The notes beneath the pieces are model-generated. The model did not search any database. It had not been told where the DNA came from and was given only the letters and a program-made list of their open reading frames with translations. This document shows positions 7,881 to 13,144 of a stretch of 13,144 nt of DNA, piece by piece. Positions within the stretch are counted from its first letter, which is position 1. Every line of letters starts with the position of its first letter. The translations under genes and the position numbers were made by a program. Origin of the DNA: JADJEI01 sp035328465 (GTDB lineage Bacteria; Bacteroidota; Ignavibacteria; Ignavibacteriales; Ignavibacteriaceae). Where the stretch lies: assembly GCA_035328465.1 (NCBI GenBank), contig DAOLIQ010000087.1, positions 1 to 13,144 on the forward strand, in the 5' to 3' direction.

Positions 7881-8314
7881 AATTGAGTATTATTAATATT
7901 TTTTGAAAGCAGTACCTGATTATATTTTCCGGGAACTGAAACATACTTAACTTCATCCATCAAAGTTTTCATCAAATACATACCTAATCCTCCAACCCGA
8001 TTTTCGCGATAATATTTTTGAAGATCTGGTTCGGGTATGCTGTTAGCTTCAAAAGAATTACCGTAATCTTTTATCTTAACTACAAATTTCTTATTTGAAT
8101 AGGAAATAGAAATGTGAATTTCGCCATCAGGAATTGATCTATAAGCATGTTTAATAATATTTGTGCAAGCTTCATCAACAGCAAGCATAACCTTATCAAT
8201 CTGATCCTGCACCATCCCGGCTTGCTCTGCCGTCTGTTTGATAAAATCTCTGATATCGGAAAGATTTTCTGTGCGGCTTTTTACAATTAGTTGATTTGAT
8301 TTACTTTTTATCAT
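7877..8314 (-). CDS. Anti-sigma/STAS-kinase HATPase (RsbW/SpoIIAB-like)
   Basis: The product is a GHKL-type serine kinase. By family it phosphorylates the STAS protein and, when free, binds and inhibits a target such as a sigma factor. It is 145 residues long, almost the same as SpoIIAB (146). The N-box VDEACTNIIKHAY (46-58) supplies the putative general base E48 and Mg-binding N52. The G1 box KDYGNSF contains D83 and G85, and the G2 box RVGGLGMYLMKTL (106-118) forms the lid. All ATP-binding elements look intact. The gene starts inside the end of the STAS gene (14-nt overlap) and its stop overlaps the next start by ATGA, so stoichiometric coupled translation with its partner is likely. Its target is not encoded in the window, and a non-sigma target is possible. 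Confidence 0.93.
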   Translation of the reverse strand: MIKSKSNQLIVKSRTENLSDIRDFIKQTAEQAGMVQDQIDKVMLAVDEACTNIIKHAYRSIPDGEIHISISYSNKKFVVKIKDYGNSFEANSIPEPDLQKYYRENRVGGLGMYLMKTLMDEVKYVSVPGKYNQVLLSKNINNTQL

Positions 8315-8675
8315 TTTTAAGATTATTCATTTCTTTAAATTTGTTTATAGCCTCTTCATCAGACTTAAATATCTCATAAAGGAGAGGAAACCCGAGCAGG
8401 TCAAAAATGTTATAAACTTTTTCATTCATTGCTGTGAGTTTTATATCACCGTTGCGCTCTCTGATCTTTTCAATAAAAGCCATAAAAACTCCGAGTCCGG
8501 CACTGCTGATATAAGCAAGATCTTTGAAGTTGACAACAATCTTAAAGTTCTTGTTTTCTAAAAGATCAGAAAAATCAGTTTCCAGTTTTGGTGCAGTGTG
8601 TGCATCAAGGTAACCGTTGAGGTAAATCAGATTTATGTCACCTTCGTTTTTAATAAAGGTGTTGAATTCTGCCAT
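8301..8675 (-). CDS. STAS anti-anti-sigma factor (RsbV/SpoIIAA-like)
   Basis: This is a single STAS-domain protein. In its unphosphorylated form it should bind the HATPase encoded next and free that protein's target. The 124 residues show the family pattern: a beta-rich start with INLIYLNGYLDAHTAP (14-29), VVNFKDLAYISSAGLG (47-62), then LTAMNEKVYNIFDLLGF. The phosphorylatable serine is S58 in ISSAGLG, aligned with S58 of B. subtilis SpoIIAA by motif. A lysine-rich tail of about ten residues extends beyond the domain. The gene has a clear GGAG Shine-Dalgarno seven nt before the ATG, unlike its neighbours. It is the only STAS gene for three phosphatases in the operon, so all three signals probably converge on it. 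Confidence 0.93.
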   Translation of the reverse strand: MAEFNTFIKNEGDINLIYLNGYLDAHTAPKLETDFSDLLENKNFKIVVNFKDLAYISSAGLGVFMAFIEKIRERNGDIKLTAMNEKVYNIFDLLGFPLLYEIFKSDEEAINKFKEMNNLKNDKK

Positions 8676-8682
8676 TATATTT

Positions 8683-8686
8683 CTCC
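8683..8686 (-). promoter_or_regulatory. Ribosome binding site of the STAS gene
   Basis: On the minus strand GGAG sits seven nt before the ATG at 8675, within the 17-nt gap after the upstream phosphatase stop codon. It is the only convincing Shine-Dalgarno inside the partner-switch operon. It suggests that the STAS protein is initiated independently and perhaps made in excess over its coupled neighbours. Confidence 0.5.
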
Positions 8687-8692
8687 GTAATT

Positions 8693-10747
8693 TTAATTTT
8701 TATTCAATTTAAAAATGAGCAATGTAATATCATCATACTGAGCAAGCGATTGAGAAAACATTGTAACCTGCTGTATTACACAGGATGAAATTTCATCAGG
8801 TTCTCTTTTTGAATTTTCCAGTATTATAGTTTCAAATTTGCTTTCACCGAAATCTTCGAGATCAGAATTTTTTGCTTCAGTAATTCCGTCGGTGTACAAA
8901 ACAAGAATATCTTGCTCTTTTAAATCTAAGGAAATCTCTTCAAGTGTTTCAGAAAAAAAATCCGATTCACTGATCCCCAAAGCAATTCCCGAAGGTTTAA
9001 GATTAGTTGCAATTCCATCACGAACCATCAACAAAGGACAATGCCCTGCGCGGGCAAGATGAAGGGTGTTTTGATTTAAATCCAGAACACCAAATGCAGC
9101 ACTAACAAAAGTTTTTTTATCAAGAGTGGTCAGAAGAATTTCATTTGCATTAATTAATATTTCTTTGGGTCTTGAAAGTGTTTTGCATAAAGATTCGAAA
9201 ATTCCTTTTATTTCAGCCATTATAAATGCAGCAGAAATTCCTTTACCTGAAACATCGGCAATGATAAATCCGATTTTATTATTATCCAGCTTAAAAAAAT
9301 CATAGTAGTCACCGCCAACTTCAAATGCGGGAATAAAGACTGATGAAATGCTGATTCCTTCGAGTTGAGGATTTTTTTCAGGGAGAATTTTTCTTTGAAT
9401 CTCGCGGGCAACATCCAATTCTTTTTCAAGTCTTTCTTTTTCAATTGACTGTTCAAGCAGCATAGAATTTTCTATTGCCACCGACGCATAGTCGGAGAAT
9501 GTATTTATTGCTTCAATGTCGTCCTCATTGAATATTGCACTGCCTTTCTTGACTGCTGTTAAATAACCTCTTAGTTTATCATGAGTTTTAATCGGCGAAA
9601 TAACTGCGCTGGAATATTTATCTTCAGTATTAGAGCTATTAGTAAAATTTTTTAAAGAAAGGACTTTACTTCCACTAAATACTGCAGGTAATTCTTTCAG
9701 CAGATATTCGGTACAACTATTTGCATCAACAAGTCCAATATTTTTTGTTGAAATAATTTTCAAATCATTTTGATTTTCTATCCAGATCATCCACGAAGCG
9801 TGGGCGTTACATACTTTTTTAGTTATGTCAGTTACAGTTTCACCCAGCTCTTTAAAATCCAAAACCTGCGTAATTAATTTGCTAAAGTATTGAAGCGAAG
9901 TTACTTCGTTTGCTTTTCTGTCGAAGACTTCAGCGGTTGGAATATGAAATAGCGTTGTGAAAAATAATATAGAGAAATAAATAGAACCATAAAGCATTAT
10001 TATCTCAAAAAAATTATTCAGCGAAGGTGAAAAGTTGGTCAAAATTCTTGAGTGCACATCATTATCACCCGCACTTGAAAGATTTAGTATGAAAAGTAGT
10101 ACGATTAAAATTGAAAGAACAAGTAAAGTCAGTTTTTCTTTTTTCGAAATAAAAGCGATCCACGATATCTTTAAAGAATTATAAATCATCAGCAAAACCG
10201 AAACAACAAAGAAAGTTTTTTCGATAAAGTCAAGACCTAATTCTTTTGGAATTAATGCCGAAACTGAAGCGAGCAGGAAAAAAACACCCATTGAATTAAA
10301 ATATGTTCCAACATCCTGACTCTGCTTATGAAAATATAATTCGCGGAAACTAAGCAGCAGATATGTAAGGAATACAAGCAAAATAAACACATAAATAAAT
10401 GCGATTACTAGATAGAATAATCCCTGGTCGTTTATATTGTTTTTGATATCGTCAAAAAGAAAAGTCATAACTGTACTGGAAATAGCGATCATAAAAAAAA
10501 TGAGCGCATTTATTATTCCAATATGTAAGACGATCGATAAAGGTCGGGATTTTTTAGCTTTGACCAGGCTAAGAAGATTTAAACTCAAAAAAAACAAAGT
10601 GAGTATTAGAATCAAGTCACTGATCACTAGTACTAAACTATTACTGTACGAAATAAAAGCTGCTCTGAATATAAAAAGTCCCACAGCAAAGATTAGAAAA
10701 AGCTGAAACTTTGAATTTTTAATTAACTGACTCAGTCCTTGTTTCAT
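8693..10747 (-). CDS. Multi-TM-GAF-SpoIIE serine phosphatase
   Basis: This is the first gene of the partner-switch operon and encodes a membrane-anchored PP2C-type phosphatase. The 684 residues comprise about eight hydrophobic helices (roughly 14-32, 38-60, 72-97, 110-133, 150-166, 177-199, 204-223, 247-268). These are followed by a GAF-like domain (about 285-430), a signalling helix with LDVAREIQRKILP, and a SpoIIE/PP2C domain (about 464-684). Metal-binding aspartates are intact: D480 (VGGDYYD), D498 (ADVSGKG), D620 (TDGITEA), D672 and D673 (YDDITLLI). There is no PDZ-like or large extracytoplasmic domain, so the sensed signal probably lies in or near the membrane, or in the GAF domain. No Shine-Dalgarno is seen before the ATG. 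The next gene, the STAS protein, follows after 17 nt and is the likely substrate. Confidence 0.9.
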   Translation of the reverse strand: MKQGLSQLIKNSKFQLFLIFAVGLFIFRAAFISYSNSLVLVISDLILILTLFFLSLNLLSLVKAKKSRPLSIVLHIGIINALIFFMIAISSTVMTFLFDDIKNNINDQGLFYLVIAFIYVFILLVFLTYLLLSFRELYFHKQSQDVGTYFNSMGVFFLLASVSALIPKELGLDFIEKTFFVVSVLLMIYNSLKISWIAFISKKEKLTLLVLSILIVLLFILNLSSAGDNDVHSRILTNFSPSLNNFFEIIMLYGSIYFSILFFTTLFHIPTAEVFDRKANEVTSLQYFSKLITQVLDFKELGETVTDITKKVCNAHASWMIWIENQNDLKIISTKNIGLVDANSCTEYLLKELPAVFSGSKVLSLKNFTNSSNTEDKYSSAVISPIKTHDKLRGYLTAVKKGSAIFNEDDIEAINTFSDYASVAIENSMLLEQSIEKERLEKELDVAREIQRKILPEKNPQLEGISISSVFIPAFEVGGDYYDFFKLDNNKIGFIIADVSGKGISAAFIMAEIKGIFESLCKTLSRPKEILINANEILLTTLDKKTFVSAAFGVLDLNQNTLHLARAGHCPLLMVRDGIATNLKPSGIALGISESDFFSETLEEISLDLKEQDILVLYTDGITEAKNSDLEDFGESKFETIILENSKREPDEISSCVIQQVTMFSQSLAQYDDITLLIFKLNKN

Positions 10748-10783
10748 AAAAATAAAAGCAAATAAAGATTAATTGGATTTCTG

Positions 10784-10806
10784 ATTAACTTTTCCGAAAA
10801 GTTAAT
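10784..10806. promoter_or_regulatory. Perfect palindrome in the leader of the partner-switch operon
   Basis: ATTAACTTTT (10784-10793) and AAAAGTTAAT (10797-10806) are perfect inverted repeats around CCG. The site lies 37 nt upstream of the first phosphatase start codon and downstream of the predicted -7 element. It therefore falls in the 5' untranslated region, roughly +11 to +33. It could be an operator for a dimeric regulator or an mRNA hairpin. Neither strand shows a following T-tract, so it is not a convincing terminator. Confidence 0.5.
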
Positions 10807-10823
10807 TGATAATTTGATTTTAA

Positions 10824-10831
10824 CAAAGATA
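10824..10831 (-). promoter_or_regulatory. Likely -7 element of the partner-switch operon promoter
   Basis: The minus strand reads TATCTTTG, an exact TAnnTTTG match, 77 nt upstream of the first phosphatase ATG. The matching -33 region is poor: CTGTCA (10858-10853) occupies about the right place. This suggests a promoter that needs an activator. Two ACAGATG direct repeats overlap and flank that -33 position. Confidence 0.45.
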
Positions 10832-10853
10832 AGTTAGATGAGCGGAAAAATTG

Positions 10854-10875
10854 ACAGATGAATAAATAACAGATG
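10854..10875. repeat. Direct repeat ACAGATG at the -33 region
   Basis: ACAGATG occurs at 10854-10860 and 10869-10875, a 15-bp period separated by AATAAATA. The pair covers and extends upstream of the poor -33 region of the predicted operon promoter. Tandem half-sites at this position are typical of activator binding, but seven bases repeated twice can also be chance. Confidence 0.35.
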
Positions 10876-10905
10876 GGATGGTTAAATGATGCAAATCTTT
10901 ACAAT

Positions 10906-12471
10906 TCAAATTTCTATCACTTCAGCCTCCGGATTGTTTTTTTTCTGTTCCAATTTATTTCGCCACTCTTCCATTTCACGTCGAAGTTTCTCCATTTCCT
11001 TTTGCAGGGATTCAAATTGTTCCTTCATACTTCCCCCCTGCGAACTTTCATCTCCATAGTTTTTATAAAATTGCTTCAAGAGATTTTCTAATGATTTATC
11101 CTGAAATTGAAAATTCCTTAAATCGAACGAATCCGTTGAATCAAAGAAAATTTTATTCTCCCGCAATATTGAATCTACATTTGGAATATTAATATCAAAA
11201 TTCATTTTCGCAAGGGAATCAGATTCTTGAAATTTGAATTCAAAATGGTTTCCCTGTATTTCAGGAATTTCGGGTAAAACGAAGCTGAAGTTTTGGAAAT
11301 TTTTCATTGCATCTTCAATTACTGAATTCAGGCTGTCAAAATTTGGCAGACTGATTTCCGGAATCTGGATTTTGGGAATATGAACCCGGCATTCGTTGGA
11401 ATCAATAAATACCATTATTTCGTTATCAAATTTGCCATCGCTATTAAAGTTGTGAAGTGAACTATCGAAACGAAATGTAAATGATTTAAATACCTCAGCA
11501 TTTTTTTTGTGGTTATTCAAATCTCTATTTAAGTTTTCAATTTTTTTATTAAACTCATCCTGGTCGAACCTAAACTTCTCACTAAAAATACTGTCGGGTG
11601 TTAGGAATATATAATTATTATCGTGCAAATTTTTCACCTGCGCAATCAATCCAGCCACTTCATTATTATTTGCAAAACTGAATCCAGCAGGCATTACATC
11701 CCTGAATTTTTGTTTATTGGAATTTTCAGCAAATGACAAAATATCCGCGAGCATTGCTTTTTGATAACTCCACAAGCCGGGATTAACGGCAACAGTATTT
11801 TTATCATTCACAAGAATTAAAGGTTCAATAGCAGCTGCATACACTTGAATTATTGAATCAATTTGTTCAGATTGTTTTGGGGTTAGCTCAAGAGCCGATT
11901 TAAATTTCTGTAAGTCAAGATTTTGTTGATTTTCATTCAGAATTTTAATTTCAAAAACTCCATTACCTTTATCGTCATAACCAAACAGAAGATATTGTTT
12001 TTGAGATTTATCCAAAGGGAGTTGACTGTAAAAAGCAAAATTAAAAATATCGTCGCCGGAGACATCTGATGCAAAAAGAAGAGGTTTAAGATTCTCTTTA
12101 TAAAAACCCGCAATTTTTGATTTCTGCTCTTCAAATAAATTTTCAATTATGTTGGGATTAAATTTCAGAAAAATCATAAGTGCAAAAGTTAGTGAACCAA
12201 TAATTAAAGCAGGTGACCAGCGTTTTAGTTTAGCACCGATGTTTTTTTCTTCAATTAGCGACGCGGTAAGCCTTGTTTCAAAATAAGGGGATTCATCTAT
12301 TTTCTTGAATGAAGCAGCAGTTAATTTCTTAATACGCATTAAAGCGTCGTGTTCATTTTTGAGTTCAAGAGAAGAATTAATTTTTGATTCGATATTTTGA
12401 ATATCTTTGGGAGATAATTCACCATCTATAAAGGCTGATATGTTTTCCGAAACAGTATGGATTTTTGTCAT
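10906..12471 (-). CDS. Membrane-spanning anti-sigma factor with CpxP/Spy-like motif
   Basis: This is the probable anti-sigma partner of the upstream ECF factor. The cytoplasmic N-terminus contains ISAFIDGELSPKDIQNIE (11-28), typical of anti-sigma domains, but lacks the HxxxCxxC zinc motif. One membrane helix spans about 86-104. The remaining 415 or so residues should be periplasmic. They include an LTPKQ motif (196-200) followed by a helical stretch reminiscent of CpxP/Spy (LTxxQ) proteins, two [IL]PN[FV]DS repeats (375-380 and 429-434), and a charged C-terminal coiled coil (about 482-511). The product is 521 residues, much longer than usual anti-sigma factors (about 100-250). Its start overlaps the sigma stop by ATGA, the usual coupled arrangement. 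The anti-sigma role rests on N-terminal pattern, topology and position. The periplasmic sensing role is inference. Confidence 0.75.
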   Translation of the reverse strand: MTKIHTVSENISAFIDGELSPKDIQNIESKINSSLELKNEHDALMRIKKLTAASFKKIDESPYFETRLTASLIEEKNIGAKLKRWSPALIIGSLTFALMIFLKFNPNIIENLFEEQKSKIAGFYKENLKPLLFASDVSGDDIFNFAFYSQLPLDKSQKQYLLFGYDDKGNGVFEIKILNENQQNLDLQKFKSALELTPKQSEQIDSIIQVYAAAIEPLILVNDKNTVAVNPGLWSYQKAMLADILSFAENSNKQKFRDVMPAGFSFANNNEVAGLIAQVKNLHDNNYIFLTPDSIFSEKFRFDQDEFNKKIENLNRDLNNHKKNAEVFKSFTFRFDSSLHNFNSDGKFDNEIMVFIDSNECRVHIPKIQIPEISLPNFDSLNSVIEDAMKNFQNFSFVLPEIPEIQGNHFEFKFQESDSLAKMNFDINIPNVDSILRENKIFFDSTDSFDLRNFQFQDKSLENLLKQFYKNYGDESSQGGSMKEQFESLQKEMEKLRREMEEWRNKLEQKKNNPEAEVIEI

Positions 12472-13061
12472 GATCTCAACTCCTGCTCAATAGGTTTAAG
12501 AATGTTTCTTAAACTCTCCCGAGCTCTGAATATTCGGGATTTCACTGTCCCAATTTCACAGCCCAATGATTCTGCAATTTCTTGATAGCTAAATCCCTCA
12601 ATGTCTTTAAGAAGTAATGGAATTCTCAATTTAGCGGGGACTTTCAGAATTGCTTTCTGAACGATTTCTGAAATATCTTTTGATTCATGATCGTGATGAT
12701 AACCGAAATCTTCGTTATCTTTGAAGTAACTGAAAATACTTCTGATCTTGATTTTCCTTAAATGATCTTTGCATTTGTTGATAGTAATGCGGTATAGCCA
12801 GGTTGTAAACTGCGATTCAAATCTAAAGTTTCTAAGGTTTTTATAAACATTAATGAAAACTTCTTGAGCTATGTCATCAACACCATCTACGGAGCCGAGT
12901 GTCATAAAAATTATGTTTCGGACCTTTTCTTTGTGCCTTTTAACAATCACGTTAAAAGCCGATTCATCGCCGTCAATGAATTGCTTAACGATTGAAAAAT
13001 CATCATCAAGATTTAGGATCTGAGGTAAATGCAAATCGTTATTTTCCTTTTCTGAATTCAT
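12468..13061 (-). CDS. ECF (sigma-70 family, group 4) RNA polymerase sigma factor
   Basis: This is an alternative sigma factor that directs RNA polymerase to an envelope- or stress-type regulon. The 197 residues carry region 2 (about 25-102, with VDDIAQEVFINVYKNL and FTTWLYRITINKCKDHLRK) and region 4 (about 133-188, with the helix-turn-helix SYQEIAESLGCEIGTVKSR). A linker with YHHDH (121-125) lies between them. There is no region 1.1 or 3, as expected for ECF factors. A GGAACTT/GTCTAA promoter ends 3 nt before the ATG, so a transcript from it would be leaderless or use an internal start. TTG at codon 10 (13034), preceded by AAAAGGAAA, is a candidate that keeps both regions intact. The anti-sigma gene follows with a 4-nt overlap. 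The subfamily cannot be fixed by eye. Confidence 0.95.
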   Translation of the reverse strand: MNSEKENNDLHLPQILNLDDDFSIVKQFIDGDESAFNVIVKRHKEKVRNIIFMTLGSVDGVDDIAQEVFINVYKNLRNFRFESQFTTWLYRITINKCKDHLRKIKIRSIFSYFKDNEDFGYHHDHESKDISEIVQKAILKVPAKLRIPLLLKDIEGFSYQEIAESLGCEIGTVKSRIFRARESLRNILKPIEQELRS

Positions 13062-13064
13062 AAT

Positions 13065-13092
13065 TTAGACGTATTTTTTAGTTATAAGTTCC
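13065..13092 (-). promoter_or_regulatory. RpoE-like ECF promoter of the sigma gene
   Basis: On the minus strand GGAACTT (13092-13086) is followed after 15 nt by GTCTAA (13070-13065). This closely matches the classical RpoE-type consensus and the wider ECF pattern of a -35 GGAAC and a -10 CGTC. It lies directly upstream of an ECF sigma gene, the expected site for autoregulation. The predicted transcription start would fall within or just inside the annotated start codon. Confidence 0.6.
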
Positions 13093-13094
13093 TG

Positions 13095-13102
13095 CAAAAT
13101 TA
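13095..13102 (-). promoter_or_regulatory. Possible housekeeping -7 element for the sigma gene
   Basis: TAATTTTG on the minus strand matches TAnnTTTG exactly and sits just upstream of the ECF-type promoter. A start near 13088 would leave about 27 nt of leader before the sigma ATG. The -33 region is poorly matched and AT-rich, so this is tentative. It would provide basal expression from which autoregulation could begin. Confidence 0.35.
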
Positions 13103-13144
13103 AACTAATAAATTTTATAGATTAAAATTAATTCTGAACATCAT

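Noticed and set aside
3637..10747. Tandem phosphatase genes as recent duplications
   Set aside because: Only the short catalytic motifs and signalling helix are shared. Sensor regions and most of the phosphatase sequence differ clearly, so any duplication is old.
10784..10806. Palindrome as terminator of the sigma/anti-sigma operon
   Set aside because: No T-tract follows on the minus strand, and the site lies downstream of a good -7 element for the next operon.
10873..11091. 72-residue hydrophobic plus-strand frame overlapping the end of the anti-sigma gene
   Set aside because: Its hydrophobicity comes from reading the complement of charged coiled-coil codons. It has no convincing RBS and covers a real gene.
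13115..13144. Short minus-strand frame ATG-ATG...TAA at the window end
   Set aside because: It has only nine codons inside the window. It might be the end of an upstream gene, but nothing supports coding.

Overview
The window is AT-rich (about one third G+C by eye) and carries ten clear protein-coding genes, one possible micro-ORF and several regulatory sites. Exact TAnnTTTG promoter elements with weak or absent Shine-Dalgarno sequences point to the Bacteroidota/Chlorobiota/Ignavibacteriota group. SecD and SecF are separate genes rather than the fused SecDF common in Bacteroidia. Together these suggest an Ignavibacteria-like organism. This placement is inference, not a database result.

Layout. 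Positions 1-400 are intergenic, with a possible 36-aa membrane micro-ORF on the minus strand and a good promoter for the plus-strand secD-secF pair (407-3532). That pair ends in a canonical UUCG-loop terminator (3558-3586). Everything from 3637 to 13061 is on the minus strand. Read in transcription order it is: an ECF sigma factor (13061-12468), its probable membrane-spanning anti-sigma factor (12471-10906), a 158-bp promoter/operator region, and then a five-gene partner-switching operon (10747-3637). The operon order is membrane-GAF-SpoIIE phosphatase, STAS anti-anti-sigma protein (RsbV/SpoIIAA-like), HATPase kinase (RsbW/SpoIIAB-like), soluble GAF-GAF-SpoIIE phosphatase, PDZ-multiTM-GAF-SpoIIE phosphatase. 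Three of its four junctions overlap (4, 4 and 14 nt) and the fourth is a 17-nt gap, so it is very probably one transcript.

How it works together (inference from known families). The HATPase should phosphorylate Ser58 of the STAS protein. Three differently gated PP2C/SpoIIE phosphatases should remove the phosphate: one soluble, one with a plain multi-TM sensor, and one with an extracytoplasmic PDZ-like plus ComP/actinobacterial-kinase-like membrane sensor. Their signals would converge on one switch. No SigB/SigF-type target is encoded here, so the output is unknown. The upstream ECF/anti-sigma pair is a second envelope-signal module. It has a near-perfect RpoE-like promoter directly before the sigma start codon, suggesting positive autoregulation and a leaderless or internally started transcript.

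The most notable points are the three-phosphatase/one-switch operon without a visible target, the PDZ-7TM sensor joined to a phosphatase, the ECF autopromoter abutting the ATG, the unusual anti-sigma factor with a CpxP/Spy-like motif, and a perfect palindrome in the leader of the partner-switch operon.
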